From the NCBI GenBank assembly GCA_028285685.1, contig JANQOR010000034.1, positions 219,612-283,611 of the forward strand: a stretch of DNA of 64,000 bases, read 5' to 3'. Shown here in pieces: positions 51,366 through 60,363 of the stretch. The notes under the pieces were generated by a model. The model was not told the DNA's origin, searched no databases, and worked only from the letters and a program-made list of their open reading frames with translations. Position numbers and translations under genes: made by a program. Source of the stretch: Cyclobacteriaceae bacterium (lineage in GTDB: Bacteria; Bacteroidota; Bacteroidia; Cytophagales; Cyclobacteriaceae). Numbering within the stretch: position 1 is the first letter of the stretch; every line of letters begins with the position of its first letter.

Positions 51366-53210
51366 TTAGAAGAACTTGTATCTCATGTCTTCTATTTCGG
51401 CAAATTCTTTGATTGCGTCATCAATTTTCCTACTGACGTAAACCCTGAAGTACGTGTAAGGAAAGTCAGCTATGACGCTGGTGAATCCAATTCTTCTTTG
51501 TGCCACTTGCTGGCTGTACGGTGAATAGTCATCAAGATCATCCGGAACATCCTTGGTAATCAATTTCACCATCAAAACTCCATCCCTCACCTTGAAGGCT
51601 CTGGTATTTTCTTCTTCGTTCAATACGAAAACCAATCCAATGGCTTCCGGAGCATAGCCTACGGAAGTAATATTATTTGAGGACAGTTGGACATCTGCGG
51701 TTCCAGTTTTTGCATCCTCTCCGTAGCTAGAGGCGATCTCATTCAAGTCATTGCTATCAATGTTGTTGAGTTGCTCAATCAAAAGGTCACCCTTCTTTTC
51801 ATTTTGGACAGCGACCGTAATTTGATTTCTGACATTTTCAAGGTTGGCAAGACCAGGCTCTTGTTTCTCCGTCATAGTTGCCACGATGTACTGATCACTA
51901 ACTTCACGCACATCCGAAACAGCTCCGACCTGAGCCTCATTATACAGCCACAGAACCAACCCTCTTCCCTCACTAATAACTCCTACTCTCTGTGCATTTC
52001 TGTTTATTCCGTTAGCCTTCAGGACCCTATACCCGTTTTCCTCGGCATTTCTTCTGAACTCTTCCGTATTACCTGCAGAAGCTGCGAAAAGATCTGCTTC
52101 ACGATAGATGGTGTTTATGGTTTCGTCAGAGATAAAGAAGTCTTTTCGGAGTTTGGCAACTCGATACAAAATGCTGTCACGACTAATTCTATCGACCCTC
52201 GAAAGCTTGTAGAACTCGTAGTTTCCATTGACAATTTGAGGTTCAGAGACAAAACCTTCTGGTACCGCGTTATTGCCATCTTTAAGTGCAGCCGGAAGAT
52301 TGTCAATTTGATAGGTGAGAAACGAGAACGGATCGTCAGAATTGACCACCACAAAACTTGAGTCACTTACACTGTTTATCAACTCCTCCTTCAAATCAGC
52401 AACTTCTCGCTCCACGATAGCTGTGTCTTCTGGTGAAGGCTTCATGTCGAAGACGATGTATTCCAAGTTTCGTGACTCTTCCCGATCATACTCTTCCGCG
52501 TTGTTGGACAGGTACGTTCTAAGCTCGCTATCAGAGACAGAAACCAGGGAATCACTTACAGACAAATAAGGCACATATACGTATTCCAAAGTAGCATTTG
52601 CGTTTTGTCCCTGATACTCTTCTTTTGCCTCATACTTTGTCACATAATTTGTCTTTACAAGCAGGTTTTGATACTTGCTTACCAATCTGCTTGGCTCAAG
52701 GGAGGATTCAAACGATACCCAGGCTGCTTGCTGCTGGGGCTCCGCCTGTGACATTGAAGCCAAAAAATTTGTGATATTATCCTTAGAAAAAGTTCCGGTC
52801 TGCGGATCCCTAAAGAACTGCTGAATCTCAGGACTGATGTTATTCCCTTGTACCATATCCACCAATTCCAGGTTAGTGATGTCTAGGCCAAGTTCATCGA
52901 ACTGATTTTGATATGCAGATTCAATAATGAGTGCATTCCATGCCTGATCCCGAATCCCACTGAGCTCCTGCTGCGCCGGGTTCCTTCCGGTATTTAGTCC
53001 GAAGTTGGCAGTCAAGAGATCAACTTTGGCCTGAAATTTCTCATTCGTGATATTCTCTCCAGCCATCTCCGCAATGTCCGGATTTTGACCGCCTCCCATT
53101 AACGTAGAATTTCCAATGAGGTCAGTCATTATGAATGAAAGCATGGTAACCATGATCGCTCCCACAACGATCTTCCCCATCTTGTTTCTTAGTGTACCAA
53201 TTAGTGCCAT
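51366..53210 (-). CDS. PpiD/SurA_N-type periplasmic chaperone homologue lacking the parvulin domain
   Basis: Start taken at ATG 53210, which gives the family opening MALIGTLRNKMGKIVVGAIM; an ATG 30 nt upstream adds a non-conserved tail. About 614 residues: an N-terminal membrane anchor (about 13-30), a SurA_N-like helical chaperone region (about 45-250), and a PpiD-type C-terminal region (RGLVLWLYNEAQVGAVSDVREVSDQYIVATM ... LANLENVRNQITVAVQNEK). Where homologues carry a PPIC rotamase domain with GGDLGWF-like motifs, this protein runs directly from EFYKLSRVDRISRDS to ILYRVAKLRKDFFIS. It should act as a membrane-tethered chaperone for exported proteins without prolyl isomerase activity. Confidence 0.82.
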   Translation of the reverse strand: MALIGTLRNKMGKIVVGAIMVTMLSFIMTDLIGNSTLMGGGQNPDIAEMAGENITNEKFQAKVDLLTANFGLNTGRNPAQQELSGIRDQAWNALIIESAYQNQFDELGLDITNLELVDMVQGNNISPEIQQFFRDPQTGTFSKDNITNFLASMSQAEPQQQAAWVSFESSLEPSRLVSKYQNLLVKTNYVTKYEAKEEYQGQNANATLEYVYVPYLSVSDSLVSVSDSELRTYLSNNAEEYDREESRNLEYIVFDMKPSPEDTAIVEREVADLKEELINSVSDSSFVVVNSDDPFSFLTYQIDNLPAALKDGNNAVPEGFVSEPQIVNGNYEFYKLSRVDRISRDSILYRVAKLRKDFFISDETINTIYREADLFAASAGNTEEFRRNAEENGYRVLKANGINRNAQRVGVISEGRGLVLWLYNEAQVGAVSDVREVSDQYIVATMTEKQEPGLANLENVRNQITVAVQNEKKGDLLIEQLNNIDSNDLNEIASSYGEDAKTGTADVQLSSNNITSVGYAPEAIGLVFVLNEEENTRAFKVRDGVLMVKLITKDVPDDLDDYSPYSQQVAQRRIGFTSVIADFPYTYFRVYVSRKIDDAIKEFAEIEDMRYKFF

Positions 53211-53237
53211 TTTGTAATGTCCTGTTTTTAAGGTCGG

Positions 53238-53245
53238 CAAAAATA
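53238..53245 (-). promoter_or_regulatory. Promoter -7 box of the PpiD-like gene
   Basis: TATTTTTG on the minus strand matches TAnnTTTG, 27 nt before the chosen ATG. No TTTG -33 box is visible at the usual distance. Confidence 0.4.
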
Positions 53246-53314
53246 AGAAATTATTTAGGTAATTGGCTATTAGAATGTTAGGTCTTTGTAAAAGAGGAGA
53301 TCACATGCAAGCTT

Positions 53315-54238
53315 TTATCCTTTGCTCGTTGTCAGCGAGGTTTTGCTGCTCCAAAACCAGGCGAGGCTAAGCCCTGAAAGTATATGCCAAATCCCCCACC
53401 AGGCGGCAACAATCGCCATCCCACCAAGACCATCAAAAAAGGCAAAAATGAGAAGTAGCCCAAGACCGGAATTTTGTATACCTGTCTCAATAGCTAACGT
53501 TCTTTTATCTGCTGATTTTAGCCTGAATAATCTGCCGATTTGAAATCCTGTGGTAAGAGCAACAGCATTGTGTAGTAGGACAAGAAACACAACCATGTGG
53601 ATGTAGGAAAGGAACAAATCAAAATTTGCTGTAAAGGCCATGAAAACAATAGCAGCAAAAATGAGTATTGAGCTGTAATGCATAATCGGATGTAGCCGAT
53701 CGGCCAAAAGTGGTTTGTATTTTCTTACAATCATCCCAAGCACGAGTGGGATCAGCAATATGGTTGTAATCGTCCTCAACAACTCCCAGAAATCCAGACT
53801 TACTTGATTCAAGATCGCAGCGGTTGGCTCATATAGAGACGCCCATAAGGTCAGGTTTAAAGGCGTCATAACGATTGCTAAAAGGCTGGAGATGGCTGTG
53901 AGGCTGATGGAGAGTGCGGCATTGGCCCTAGCCATTGAGGACATGAAATTGGAAATGTTCCCTCCTGGACAAGCAGCAACAAGCATCATCCCAAGCGCAA
54001 GGCTCGGTAGAGGTTCCAGGACCCAAACCAAAATGAATGTTAGAAATGGTAGGATCAAAAACTGAGAGAACATTCCAGCCAATGCTGATTTTGGAGCTCG
54101 GATTACTCGTTTGAAATCTTCAACCGTAAGATTGATCGCAACGCCGAACATGATAAAACCAAGACTTACATTCAATAGAAAGAGGTTTTCCTCACTGAAG
54201 TTGAGAACCACGTCATCGATCTGATCCATCTTATGCAA
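53315..54238 (-). CDS. Bile acid:sodium symporter family (BASS-type) transporter
   Basis: This 307-residue membrane protein has about nine spans. Family features are VSLGFIMFGVAINLTVEDFKRV near the start, LGMMLVAACPGGNISNFMSSMARANAALSIS (the Na+-site/crossover region), and IETGIQNSGLGLLLIFAFF in the second repeat. It probably co-transports an organic anion with Na+; the substrate is unknown. An ATG nine nt downstream is an alternative start. It is followed by the PpiD-like gene's upstream region on the same strand. Confidence 0.9.
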   Translation of the reverse strand: MHKMDQIDDVVLNFSEENLFLLNVSLGFIMFGVAINLTVEDFKRVIRAPKSALAGMFSQFLILPFLTFILVWVLEPLPSLALGMMLVAACPGGNISNFMSSMARANAALSISLTAISSLLAIVMTPLNLTLWASLYEPTAAILNQVSLDFWELLRTITTILLIPLVLGMIVRKYKPLLADRLHPIMHYSSILIFAAIVFMAFTANFDLFLSYIHMVVFLVLLHNAVALTTGFQIGRLFRLKSADKRTLAIETGIQNSGLGLLLIFAFFDGLGGMAIVAAWWGIWHILSGLSLAWFWSSKTSLTTSKG

Positions 54239-54301
54239 ATATGACTGAACAAAAATTCACGAGATCTTACTAGATTAAGACTTGCTAAATCCTAAGTTAA
54301 A

Positions 54302-54811
54302 ATGATCATTTCAAGTATTGATGAATTTCTGGCTTATTATGAGAAAATAAGAGGCAGGACACATCGCGTGATTCGCGCAATTCCTCCACAACAGATCGAA
54401 TGGACGTACAAGGAGGGAAAATTCACCATGGGAGACATCATCCGACATCTCGCCACGATCGAGCGCCATATGTATGCCGAAAGTGCCCAATTCCAACCAA
54501 GCAGGTATTCAGGGTGTGGTGTCGATCTTGCTGATGGTTACGATAACATCCTGAACTTTTTCGATAGGCTTCATGAGGAGTCGATGACTATTTTTTCGAA
54601 ACTCACACCTGAGGATTTACAAAAAAAATGTACAACTCCCGGCGGTACCTCCATCACCCTTTGGAAATGGCTTAGAGCGATGGTAGAACATGAGATCCAC
54701 CACAGGGGACAACTGTACATGTACCTCGGAATGTTGGGTGTTGAAACGCCTCCTTTGTATGGACTGACGGCTGAGCAAGTAGAGGAGCGTAGTGTAAAGG
54801 CCGACCAGTAG
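54302..54811 (+). CDS. DinB-family (DfsB-like) putative metal-dependent enzyme
   Basis: A 169-residue four-helix-bundle protein with the three His ligands placed as in the DinB/YfiT superfamily: FTMGDIIRHLATIERHMYAE (first His), and MVEHEIHHRGQLYMYLGMLG (the HxxxH-type pair). Members bind divalent metal, and some are thiol-dependent transferases. The name does not mean polymerase IV. Divergent from the BASS transporter; the CPBP gene converges on it 26 bp downstream. Confidence 0.9.
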   Translation: MIISSIDEFLAYYEKIRGRTHRVIRAIPPQQIEWTYKEGKFTMGDIIRHLATIERHMYAESAQFQPSRYSGCGVDLADGYDNILNFFDRLHEESMTIFSKLTPEDLQKKCTTPGGTSITLWKWLRAMVEHEIHHRGQLYMYLGMLGVETPPLYGLTAEQVEERSVKADQ

Positions 54812-54837
54812 ATACGCGAAGTATGGAGATAATCTTA

Positions 54838-55722
54838 TCAGCTGGCTGAAGACTCCGAACCCTGTCCGGGAGTTTCCTTTTTCCCTTCCGTAAAACCTAG
54901 CCTGCCTTTAGTGAAAATGACAAGGACAATTGCCAAGGCGAGCATCGCCAATGCTTCTGACCAATTGAGAAGTTTCTCAGAGACACCGAACTGAGACGCC
55001 TCCTTGCCAAAAAGGATGCTCACCCATTCTCCCGACGCATTGTAGCTTGCATGGAACAACGCGACAAAAAGCACACTTTGGTTTGTCTTGTAGTACAGCC
55101 AAGTCAGGAAAATCGAAGCAGAAACAACGAAAACTACAAAGACATCCGGCGGTGATTCTTCCGTTTTATTGCCAAAGAAGAAAGCAGGAAGATGCCAGGC
55201 TGTCCAGACGATTCCGATGAGTAAAGAGGTGAAGAGAGGTGTATAACGCTCGTTCAGGACTGGCAGCAGATAGCCCCTCCATCCAAACTCTTCACCAAAT
55301 CCACCACCAAAAAAAAGAAAAGTACCAACTGCTAGCAGCAAGGGCACTGTGTCGTTAAATGCAACGGAGAATGAGGTCAATGACGCTCCAAAATATTGCA
55401 AGACAGCAACCTGCATTGCTATTGGAAGAAAAATTGCAATCAGGTAATAGATAGGATTTACCTTCCAGATCAAGGCTTTTTTCAAAAGCTCTTTTACTCC
55501 GTGAAGGCCTGCCAACCAGTACATCATCACGAAACCAGCTAATGACGGTCCATACTTGGCAATAAAAAGTGAAATTCTTCTTCCCTCAATCTCAAACATA
55601 CGATCAAGTGGCAAGAGAATGACAGCAGCAACCACTCCCACAACCCATGAAATAGTGAAGGCGGCAGCAACAAATTTAGTAGCACGGGTTAACGAGCTTA
55701 CCGGATTTCTCTGGATCATCAC
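54838..55722 (-). CDS. CPBP family intramembrane glutamic endopeptidase
   Basis: A 294-residue membrane protein with about eight spans. The CPBP/Abi motifs are intact: GGGFGEEFGWRGYLLP (EExxxR), IVWTAWHLPAFFFG (second-motif His) and LFHASYNASGEW (HxxxN). The family is related to type II CAAX prenyl proteases (Rce1), and some bacterial members confer bacteriocin self-immunity. The substrate is unknown. A terminator of the upstream ECF operon separates the two units. Confidence 0.92.
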   Translation of the reverse strand: MMIQRNPVSSLTRATKFVAAAFTISWVVGVVAAVILLPLDRMFEIEGRRISLFIAKYGPSLAGFVMMYWLAGLHGVKELLKKALIWKVNPIYYLIAIFLPIAMQVAVLQYFGASLTSFSVAFNDTVPLLLAVGTFLFFGGGFGEEFGWRGYLLPVLNERYTPLFTSLLIGIVWTAWHLPAFFFGNKTEESPPDVFVVFVVSASIFLTWLYYKTNQSVLFVALFHASYNASGEWVSILFGKEASQFGVSEKLLNWSEALAMLALAIVLVIFTKGRLGFTEGKKETPGQGSESSAS

Positions 55723-55783
55723 ATACGTTTAAGGACTGAATATTAGAAACGCTAGAGAAAATTCACTGTTGCTCACTCCACAA

Positions 55784-55818
55784 CAAAAAACCCTGGCTTC
55801 ACAACAAAACCAAGGCTT
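55784..55818 (-). terminator. Rho-independent terminator of the ECF sigma operon
   Basis: On the minus strand AAGCCTTGG pairs with CCAGGGTT (G-U pairs allowed), followed by TTTTTTG. It lies 21 bp after the stop of the last DUF4097 gene. Confidence 0.65.
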
Positions 55819-55838
55819 TTTGAAATTCTATAATCCTG

Positions 55839-56645
55839 TTATTCTTTCCTGATGATGATATCTCCATTCATATTCTTGAAGGTATACTCTGGCCCGCCCC
55901 CATTGATCTCTCCATATACCCAGGCGTTGATAGAGACTTTGTAGTTACCACCTTCATTCGATTTTTCCGGGCGGGATTGATCTACAGTCATGTCAAAATC
56001 GGTGAAGATCTCCCCACGATCGGACTTCATTTTTGCCTTTGCCTTGATGGATCCCGGAAAGGTTATGTCTACATCTCCATTTAGCGTTACGAAAGACATT
56101 GGTTCGTTTGGCGTCACCTCTTTAAGATTAGCAGTCACATCGCCATTTACGGTATTGCACAGGATAGAGCCGGAAATATCGTTCAATGTCAATGGCCCAT
56201 TTACACCTGAAATCTCCATAGCACCGCTAATTCCGGAAATCCGAATGTGGCCATAGACAGTCGAGACGTCCAGGTCAAATTTAGCTGGTATCTTTATGTC
56301 AAGGTCAATTGCCTTCTTCCAGGAGTTTGTTTCAATTTCCACCTTGTTATTGTTTTCGGAGGCCTCTAATTCTACCGAAGTTGAAGCAATCCTTTTCATG
56401 CCTGCCGGCGCATTCCTACGTTCTCCACACGAATTGCAATCATCGTCATCTGTTTTAGCGGTTGCTTCTATGATCACCTCATCACCATCATAGGCTTCAA
56501 TCGTGATATCGCCTCTTACTTGGCCTACCTCTAGTTTACCTGGAGATCCTGGCTTACTGAGGGGAACCACCAATTTTTCGTTGAAGTCCTGACCTAAAAG
56601 TACCGTAGTGGTTGCCAGGAAAACTATAATAAATATATGTCTCAT
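55839..56645 (-). CDS. Secreted DUF4097-type beta-strand repeat protein
   Basis: A 268-residue protein with a signal peptide (HIFIIVFLATTTVLLGQ). The repeats are of the putative-adhesin kind: VRGDITIEAYDGDEVIIEATA, VYGHIRISGISGAMEISGVNGPLTLNDISGSILCNTVNGDVTA, MNGDIIIRKE. These V/MNGDI repeats build a right-handed beta-helix-like solenoid. There is a Cys/Asp-rich insert, DDDDCNSCGERRN, near residue 70. It is last in the sigma/anti-sigma operon, 20 bp after a similar gene. Function is not established. Confidence 0.85.
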   Translation of the reverse strand: MRHIFIIVFLATTTVLLGQDFNEKLVVPLSKPGSPGKLEVGQVRGDITIEAYDGDEVIIEATAKTDDDDCNSCGERRNAPAGMKRIASTSVELEASENNNKVEIETNSWKKAIDLDIKIPAKFDLDVSTVYGHIRISGISGAMEISGVNGPLTLNDISGSILCNTVNGDVTANLKEVTPNEPMSFVTLNGDVDITFPGSIKAKAKMKSDRGEIFTDFDMTVDQSRPEKSNEGGNYKVSINAWVYGEINGGGPEYTFKNMNGDIIIRKE

Positions 56646-56665
56646 TTTTGTCTCTGTTTAAATTA

Positions 56666-57502
56666 CTAGCGTGCATTTGATTTTCGCAAATACAAATCGC
56701 CATTTATGCTCTTGAAGGAAAGTTCGGGGCCACCTGAACCGATCTCGACTCCGGTTTTGGTACCAATTTTGAACATCCCGTTTTTTTCACTTTTTTCTAT
56801 TTTAGGTCCCATTTTTTTACACTCAAAAGCTGAGAATAAATCTCCGTTCATCGAGTCGAAATAAATCTTTGCACTGAAATTGTCTGGCAGTTCAAATCTG
56901 AAGTCTCCGTTGACGGTGTTGAAATCAACAGATTCTCTGGGACTCTCGAGAAAGTTGATGGTAATATCACCGTTCACCGTTGATGCCTTCCTCACGTCTC
57001 TCGCATTTTGAATATCCACCCTGCCATTTACATTGTTGGCCTTAACAATTCCATCAATATTTCTCACGAAGACATCTCCCTTGTCCACCGTTCTTGCATA
57101 TACTCCAATCTTTTGGGGAACTTTTAATTTGTATTGATACCGGAATTTGTAATCAGGATGATTTCTTGGAATGCTGTAACCCGTTTGATCACCCCACCTA
57201 CAAATTTTCACAAACGGTGCCTTCGTGTAAAAAATGAGCGAATCATCTACCAGTCGTTCGCCAAGTTCAAGCTCTCTTTTCGCTTTTTCTATGAGTGCCT
57301 CCGACCGACCAGATATCTCTATTTCCAACTCCAGGTGCACTTTGTTATCTTGAGATGCCTCAAACACAACATCTCCAAAAATATTGTCGACAAGTACCGT
57401 AAAATCTTCAGGTGACTCAACTTCATACGTTTTACTGATCTTGATCACATCCTCCTTGAGATCAGGAGCGGCTAATGTTAAAAGAAGTAGTAATAGTTTC
57501 AT
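56666..57502 (-). CDS. Secreted DUF4097-type beta-strand repeat protein (paralogue)
   Basis: A 278-residue protein with a short signal (MKLLLLLLTLAAPDL). It shares the repeat type with the next gene (VKANNVNGRVDIQNARDV, STVNGDITINFLE, NTVNGDFRFELPD, SMNGDLFSAFEC, SINGDLYLRKS). An N-terminal half with EVESPEDFTVLVDNIFGDVVFEAS precedes the repeats. The two paralogues in tandem under one ECF sigma factor suggest related envelope roles. It is 20 bp downstream of the anti-sigma gene. Confidence 0.85.
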   Translation of the reverse strand: MKLLLLLLTLAAPDLKEDVIKISKTYEVESPEDFTVLVDNIFGDVVFEASQDNKVHLELEIEISGRSEALIEKAKRELELGERLVDDSLIFYTKAPFVKICRWGDQTGYSIPRNHPDYKFRYQYKLKVPQKIGVYARTVDKGDVFVRNIDGIVKANNVNGRVDIQNARDVRKASTVNGDITINFLESPRESVDFNTVNGDFRFELPDNFSAKIYFDSMNGDLFSAFECKKMGPKIEKSEKNGMFKIGTKTGVEIGSGGPELSFKSINGDLYLRKSNAR

Positions 57503-57522
57503 TTTTGACTTTTTTTAGGTTC

Positions 57523-58311
57523 TTAAATGCTTGTCAGTGACTTTATACTTTCGTCTAATTTGTCTTTTACCAGGTCATCTTCGATAGTCTCTTTGAGTTG
57601 TTCCATTGCCTCTACAGATGATTTCTCCTGAATGATTACAAGCGCATCAGCAATGGCGACCAGCATGATTGCGGATTCTTGCACCTCCAAAGCATCAATC
57701 AAAGCACTTCGCACCTCCGGAACATTCCCATAATTCAATAAAGCTTCGAGTGATGCCAGTCTCACATTCAGGTTATCATCCATGTTCAGTGTCGTAATCA
57801 AAGCCTCAATTACTTTCTCATCTGCTGATGGTATTTCAGACGCCATGTTCACCGCGCGTATTCGTTCTTGAGCCTTCGGTCGTTCAATCAAGGTCAACAT
57901 CATCAGCTTTTTCATATCCTGGATCTCACTGCTCAACCGGGAAATGTTTTGGGATTGATTCTGCGATGGTAGCATCCACCAGCCAATGAAAAGTCCCAGC
58001 ACAAGTGAGGCTAATCCTACCTGCCAGCTTCTGGACACCCAGGCCGAGATCACAGTGCTAAAAGAGGAGGAGCGTCGTTCGGTCGATGTTTGCCAGGCGG
58101 CTAGCATACCTTCAAATCTTGCATCCATTTGTGCTGAAGGCTCAGGACGTTTGATGTCATCAAACAGCATCCAGGTATGCTCCAGCTCCTTCCATTCAGT
58201 TCTGATATTAGGATTGTCTTCAAGAAAGGTCTCAAGGGCTTTTTCATCACTGTGACTGATCTCCCCGGTGAGCTTGTCTTGCCACAACTCCAATGCCTTT
58301 TCCTTTTTCAT
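57523..58311 (-). CDS. Anti-sigma-like membrane protein with periplasmic HEAT repeats
   Basis: This 262-residue protein has an N-terminal cytoplasmic anti-sigma-like region (about 1-70: LELWQDKLTGEISHSDEKALETFLEDNP, no zinc-finger His/Cys), one transmembrane helix (about 96-114: WQVGLASLVLGLFIGWWML), and a C-terminal HEAT-like helical domain (about 150-255: EKVIEALITTLNMDDNLNVRLASLEALLNYG). It presumably holds the ECF sigma factor encoded upstream (37 bp gap). The HEAT part, outside the cytoplasm, may sense a protein or envelope signal. Confidence 0.85.
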   Translation of the reverse strand: MKKEKALELWQDKLTGEISHSDEKALETFLEDNPNIRTEWKELEHTWMLFDDIKRPEPSAQMDARFEGMLAAWQTSTERRSSSFSTVISAWVSRSWQVGLASLVLGLFIGWWMLPSQNQSQNISRLSSEIQDMKKLMMLTLIERPKAQERIRAVNMASEIPSADEKVIEALITTLNMDDNLNVRLASLEALLNYGNVPEVRSALIDALEVQESAIMLVAIADALVIIQEKSSVEAMEQLKETIEDDLVKDKLDESIKSLTSI

Positions 58312-58348
58312 CTTTCTATTTTTTAGTTAACTCAACTCGAAATCTTGG

Positions 58349-58900
58349 TTATACATCCAGTTCGAGATATGATTCTCTCAGTTCTTTTAATATTCTGTGC
58401 ACCCGCACCTTGATCGCGCTTTCGGTTACACCAAGCATTTCTGCTACTTTGGCGTATTTTACTTTTTGGAATCGCACCAGTTCGATCAATTCCCGCTTCT
58501 CTACACTCAGGTTTTCAAGGGCTTTCTTCAAATAGTTCAGTTCATCAGACTTTTCCATTTCTACCTCCTTGTTTTTGGTTTCCCTAAGCTCTTGCTCCCA
58601 TGGATCCATGTCTTCCTGGAAGGCATACCGCTTGTTCTTACGGTAATGATCCTTGTGAACATTCCTCGCCAATTGAAAAGCCCACACCTCAAAGTCACCC
58701 GCCTCCGAATAAGTATGCTTATACTTCAGTATTCGCATAAAAACATTCTGAACAAGATCCTCACTTGTCGCTCCATCCTTTGTCATCCCATAGAAGAACC
58801 CAAAAAATCGTCGGCTGTATCGTTTGTAGAGAAGGTTCAGTTTTTCAACTTCTCCTTCCTTTACTTTCATCATCAATGAGTGATCTTCTAACAGGTTCAT
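58349..58900 (-). CDS. ECF-type RNA polymerase sigma factor (sigma-70 family)
   Basis: This 183-residue protein has region 2 (YSRRFFGFFYGMTKDGATSEDLVQNVFMRILKY ... FEVWAFQLARNVHKDHYRK) and region 4 (LENLSVEKRELIELVRFQKVKYAKVAEMLGVTESAIKVRVHRILKELRE), typical of Bacteroidota ECF factors. It directs polymerase to alternative promoters. It is first in the operon with its anti-sigma partner and two DUF4097 proteins, which are probably members of its own regulon. Confidence 0.94.
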   Translation of the reverse strand: MNLLEDHSLMMKVKEGEVEKLNLLYKRYSRRFFGFFYGMTKDGATSEDLVQNVFMRILKYKHTYSEAGDFEVWAFQLARNVHKDHYRKNKRYAFQEDMDPWEQELRETKNKEVEMEKSDELNYLKKALENLSVEKRELIELVRFQKVKYAKVAEMLGVTESAIKVRVHRILKELRESYLELDV

Positions 58901-59185
58901 TCGGCGATTTCTGACGGGGAAACTGACCTAAGTTCGGAAGGTTACATGGAGAATGAAAATTTCTTTTATTCGTCATCCTGAGGCACTCGAAGGATGAGGC
59001 CCCAAGGATGGGCGCTCTTATGTACTGTCGTCTTCGAGAACCTAAGACTGACTAGGCCGTTCACTCACAGAAGAAAGAACATTGGCCTCTATCTCGTCTG
59101 GACTGAGCAATTTTGATTCGAGTAAAAAGCTTGATCTTAAAGCATACTATTTTAGCCGCTGTCTATAATAGTTCATAGAAGCTCA
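58901..59185. other. Divergent intergenic region with REP-like hairpin
   Basis: About 285 bp between the ECF sigma gene and the HAD gene, which diverge. It contains an imperfect palindrome, TCATCCT-N11-AGGATGA (58973-58997), within a CGTCATCCTGAGG...GAAGGATGAGG string. This looks like a dispersed intergenic repeat; no second copy was found in this window. No gene, and no clear TAnnTTTG box toward either gene. Confidence 0.5.
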
Positions 59186-59794
59186 ATGCATATTAAAAAT
59201 GTTGTTTTTGATTTTGGAGGAGTCCTGATCGATTGGAATCCCCGGTATTTGTATCAGGAGTTTTTTGATGATTCCGACCAAATGGAGTGGTTCCTTTCAA
59301 ATATCTGTACTCAGGAATGGAACGTTCAGCAAGATGCAGGACGAACCATCAAAGAAGCTACCGAAACACTAGTAAAAAGGTATCCGGAATATGAAAGCCT
59401 TATTCTCAAATACTATGAAGGCTTTGATACGATGATGAACGATGAGATCCAATCCAACACAAAACTAATTCCACACATAAAGAAGAATGGTTATGGGCTT
59501 TATGGGCTCACGAATTGGTCTGCAGAGACAATCCAATATGCTACCGAGCGATTTTCTTTTTTTAAGCTGCTAGATGGAATGGTGGTGTCTGGTGTGGAAA
59601 AAGTAATAAAACCAGACAAGAAGATCTACCAGATCTTGCTTGATAGGTTCAAGATTCAGGCCGGTGAAAGTCTTTTCATCGACGACAACATTGACAACAT
59701 ACATGCCGCCTCCGATCTAGGTTTTGAGACCATCCACTACTTCGGTGAAGGGTGTGATCTTAAGGAGCAGCTTAGAAAGTTTAAGGTTTTATGA
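59186..59794 (+). CDS. HAD family hydrolase (YihX-like phosphatase)
   Basis: This 202-residue HAD protein has motif I FDFGGVLIDWNPRYLY (nucleophile Asp9; the usual second Asp is replaced as in the YihX branch), motif II GLTNWS, motif III region EKVIKPDKKIYQILL and motif IV LFIDDNIDNIHAA. YihX-like enzymes dephosphorylate sugar phosphates such as glucose-1-phosphate; the actual substrate here is unknown. The small membrane protein gene begins 9 bp later. Confidence 0.92.
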   Translation: MHIKNVVFDFGGVLIDWNPRYLYQEFFDDSDQMEWFLSNICTQEWNVQQDAGRTIKEATETLVKRYPEYESLILKYYEGFDTMMNDEIQSNTKLIPHIKKNGYGLYGLTNWSAETIQYATERFSFFKLLDGMVVSGVEKVIKPDKKIYQILLDRFKIQAGESLFIDDNIDNIHAASDLGFETIHYFGEGCDLKEQLRKFKVL

Positions 59795-59803
59795 AAGTCT
59801 ACG

Positions 59804-60199
59804 ATGAATTTTGATTTCTCCTTAAAACCAAAAAACCTTTTCCTCCTCGATGGAATTGGAGCCTTTCTTTCAGCCTTTCTACTAGCGGTGGTCCTCGTGA
59901 GATTAGATCATATTATCGGAATGCCACCTATGGCACTTTACATACTTGCTCTTTTTCCTGTGATTTTTCTGATCTACGATTTTTGCTGCTATTTCTGGGT
60001 CAAAGAAAAATGGGTTCCGTACATCAAGATGATCGCGATTGCCAATCTTTTGTACTGTATGATTTCCATAAGCGCAGTGATTTACCACTATCAAAAGCTA
60101 ACCCAGCTAGGTATTACTTATTTTCTCCTGGAGGTAGTAGTGATCATCTTTCTAGTCAGAATTGAACTGAAGACTGCCACCAGTTTAAGATCAGCCTAG
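59804..60199 (+). CDS. Small four-helix membrane protein of unknown function
   Basis: A 131-residue protein with about four hydrophobic spans (FLLDGIGAFLSAFLLAVVLV, MALYILALFPVIFLIYDFCC, ANLLYCMISISAVIYHY, YFLLEVVVIIFLV). No family motif recognised. It follows the HAD gene by 9 bp and may be co-transcribed. Confidence 0.75.
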   Translation: MNFDFSLKPKNLFLLDGIGAFLSAFLLAVVLVRLDHIIGMPPMALYILALFPVIFLIYDFCCYFWVKEKWVPYIKMIAIANLLYCMISISAVIYHYQKLTQLGITYFLLEVVVIIFLVRIELKTATSLRSA

Positions 60200-60363
60200 G
60201 CGCTTGTGCCGTTCTAGCTTCGAATCATGTCCTTTATATTAGATGATTCTCACAATAAACTTGTTGAATTGCTTGTGTTAAACAAATTAACTAGATTACT
60301 CTCTCACCGAAGATGGCCTCTGGCCGCCAAATCGTTTAAAACTTAACCGTTAATTGAAATCAC

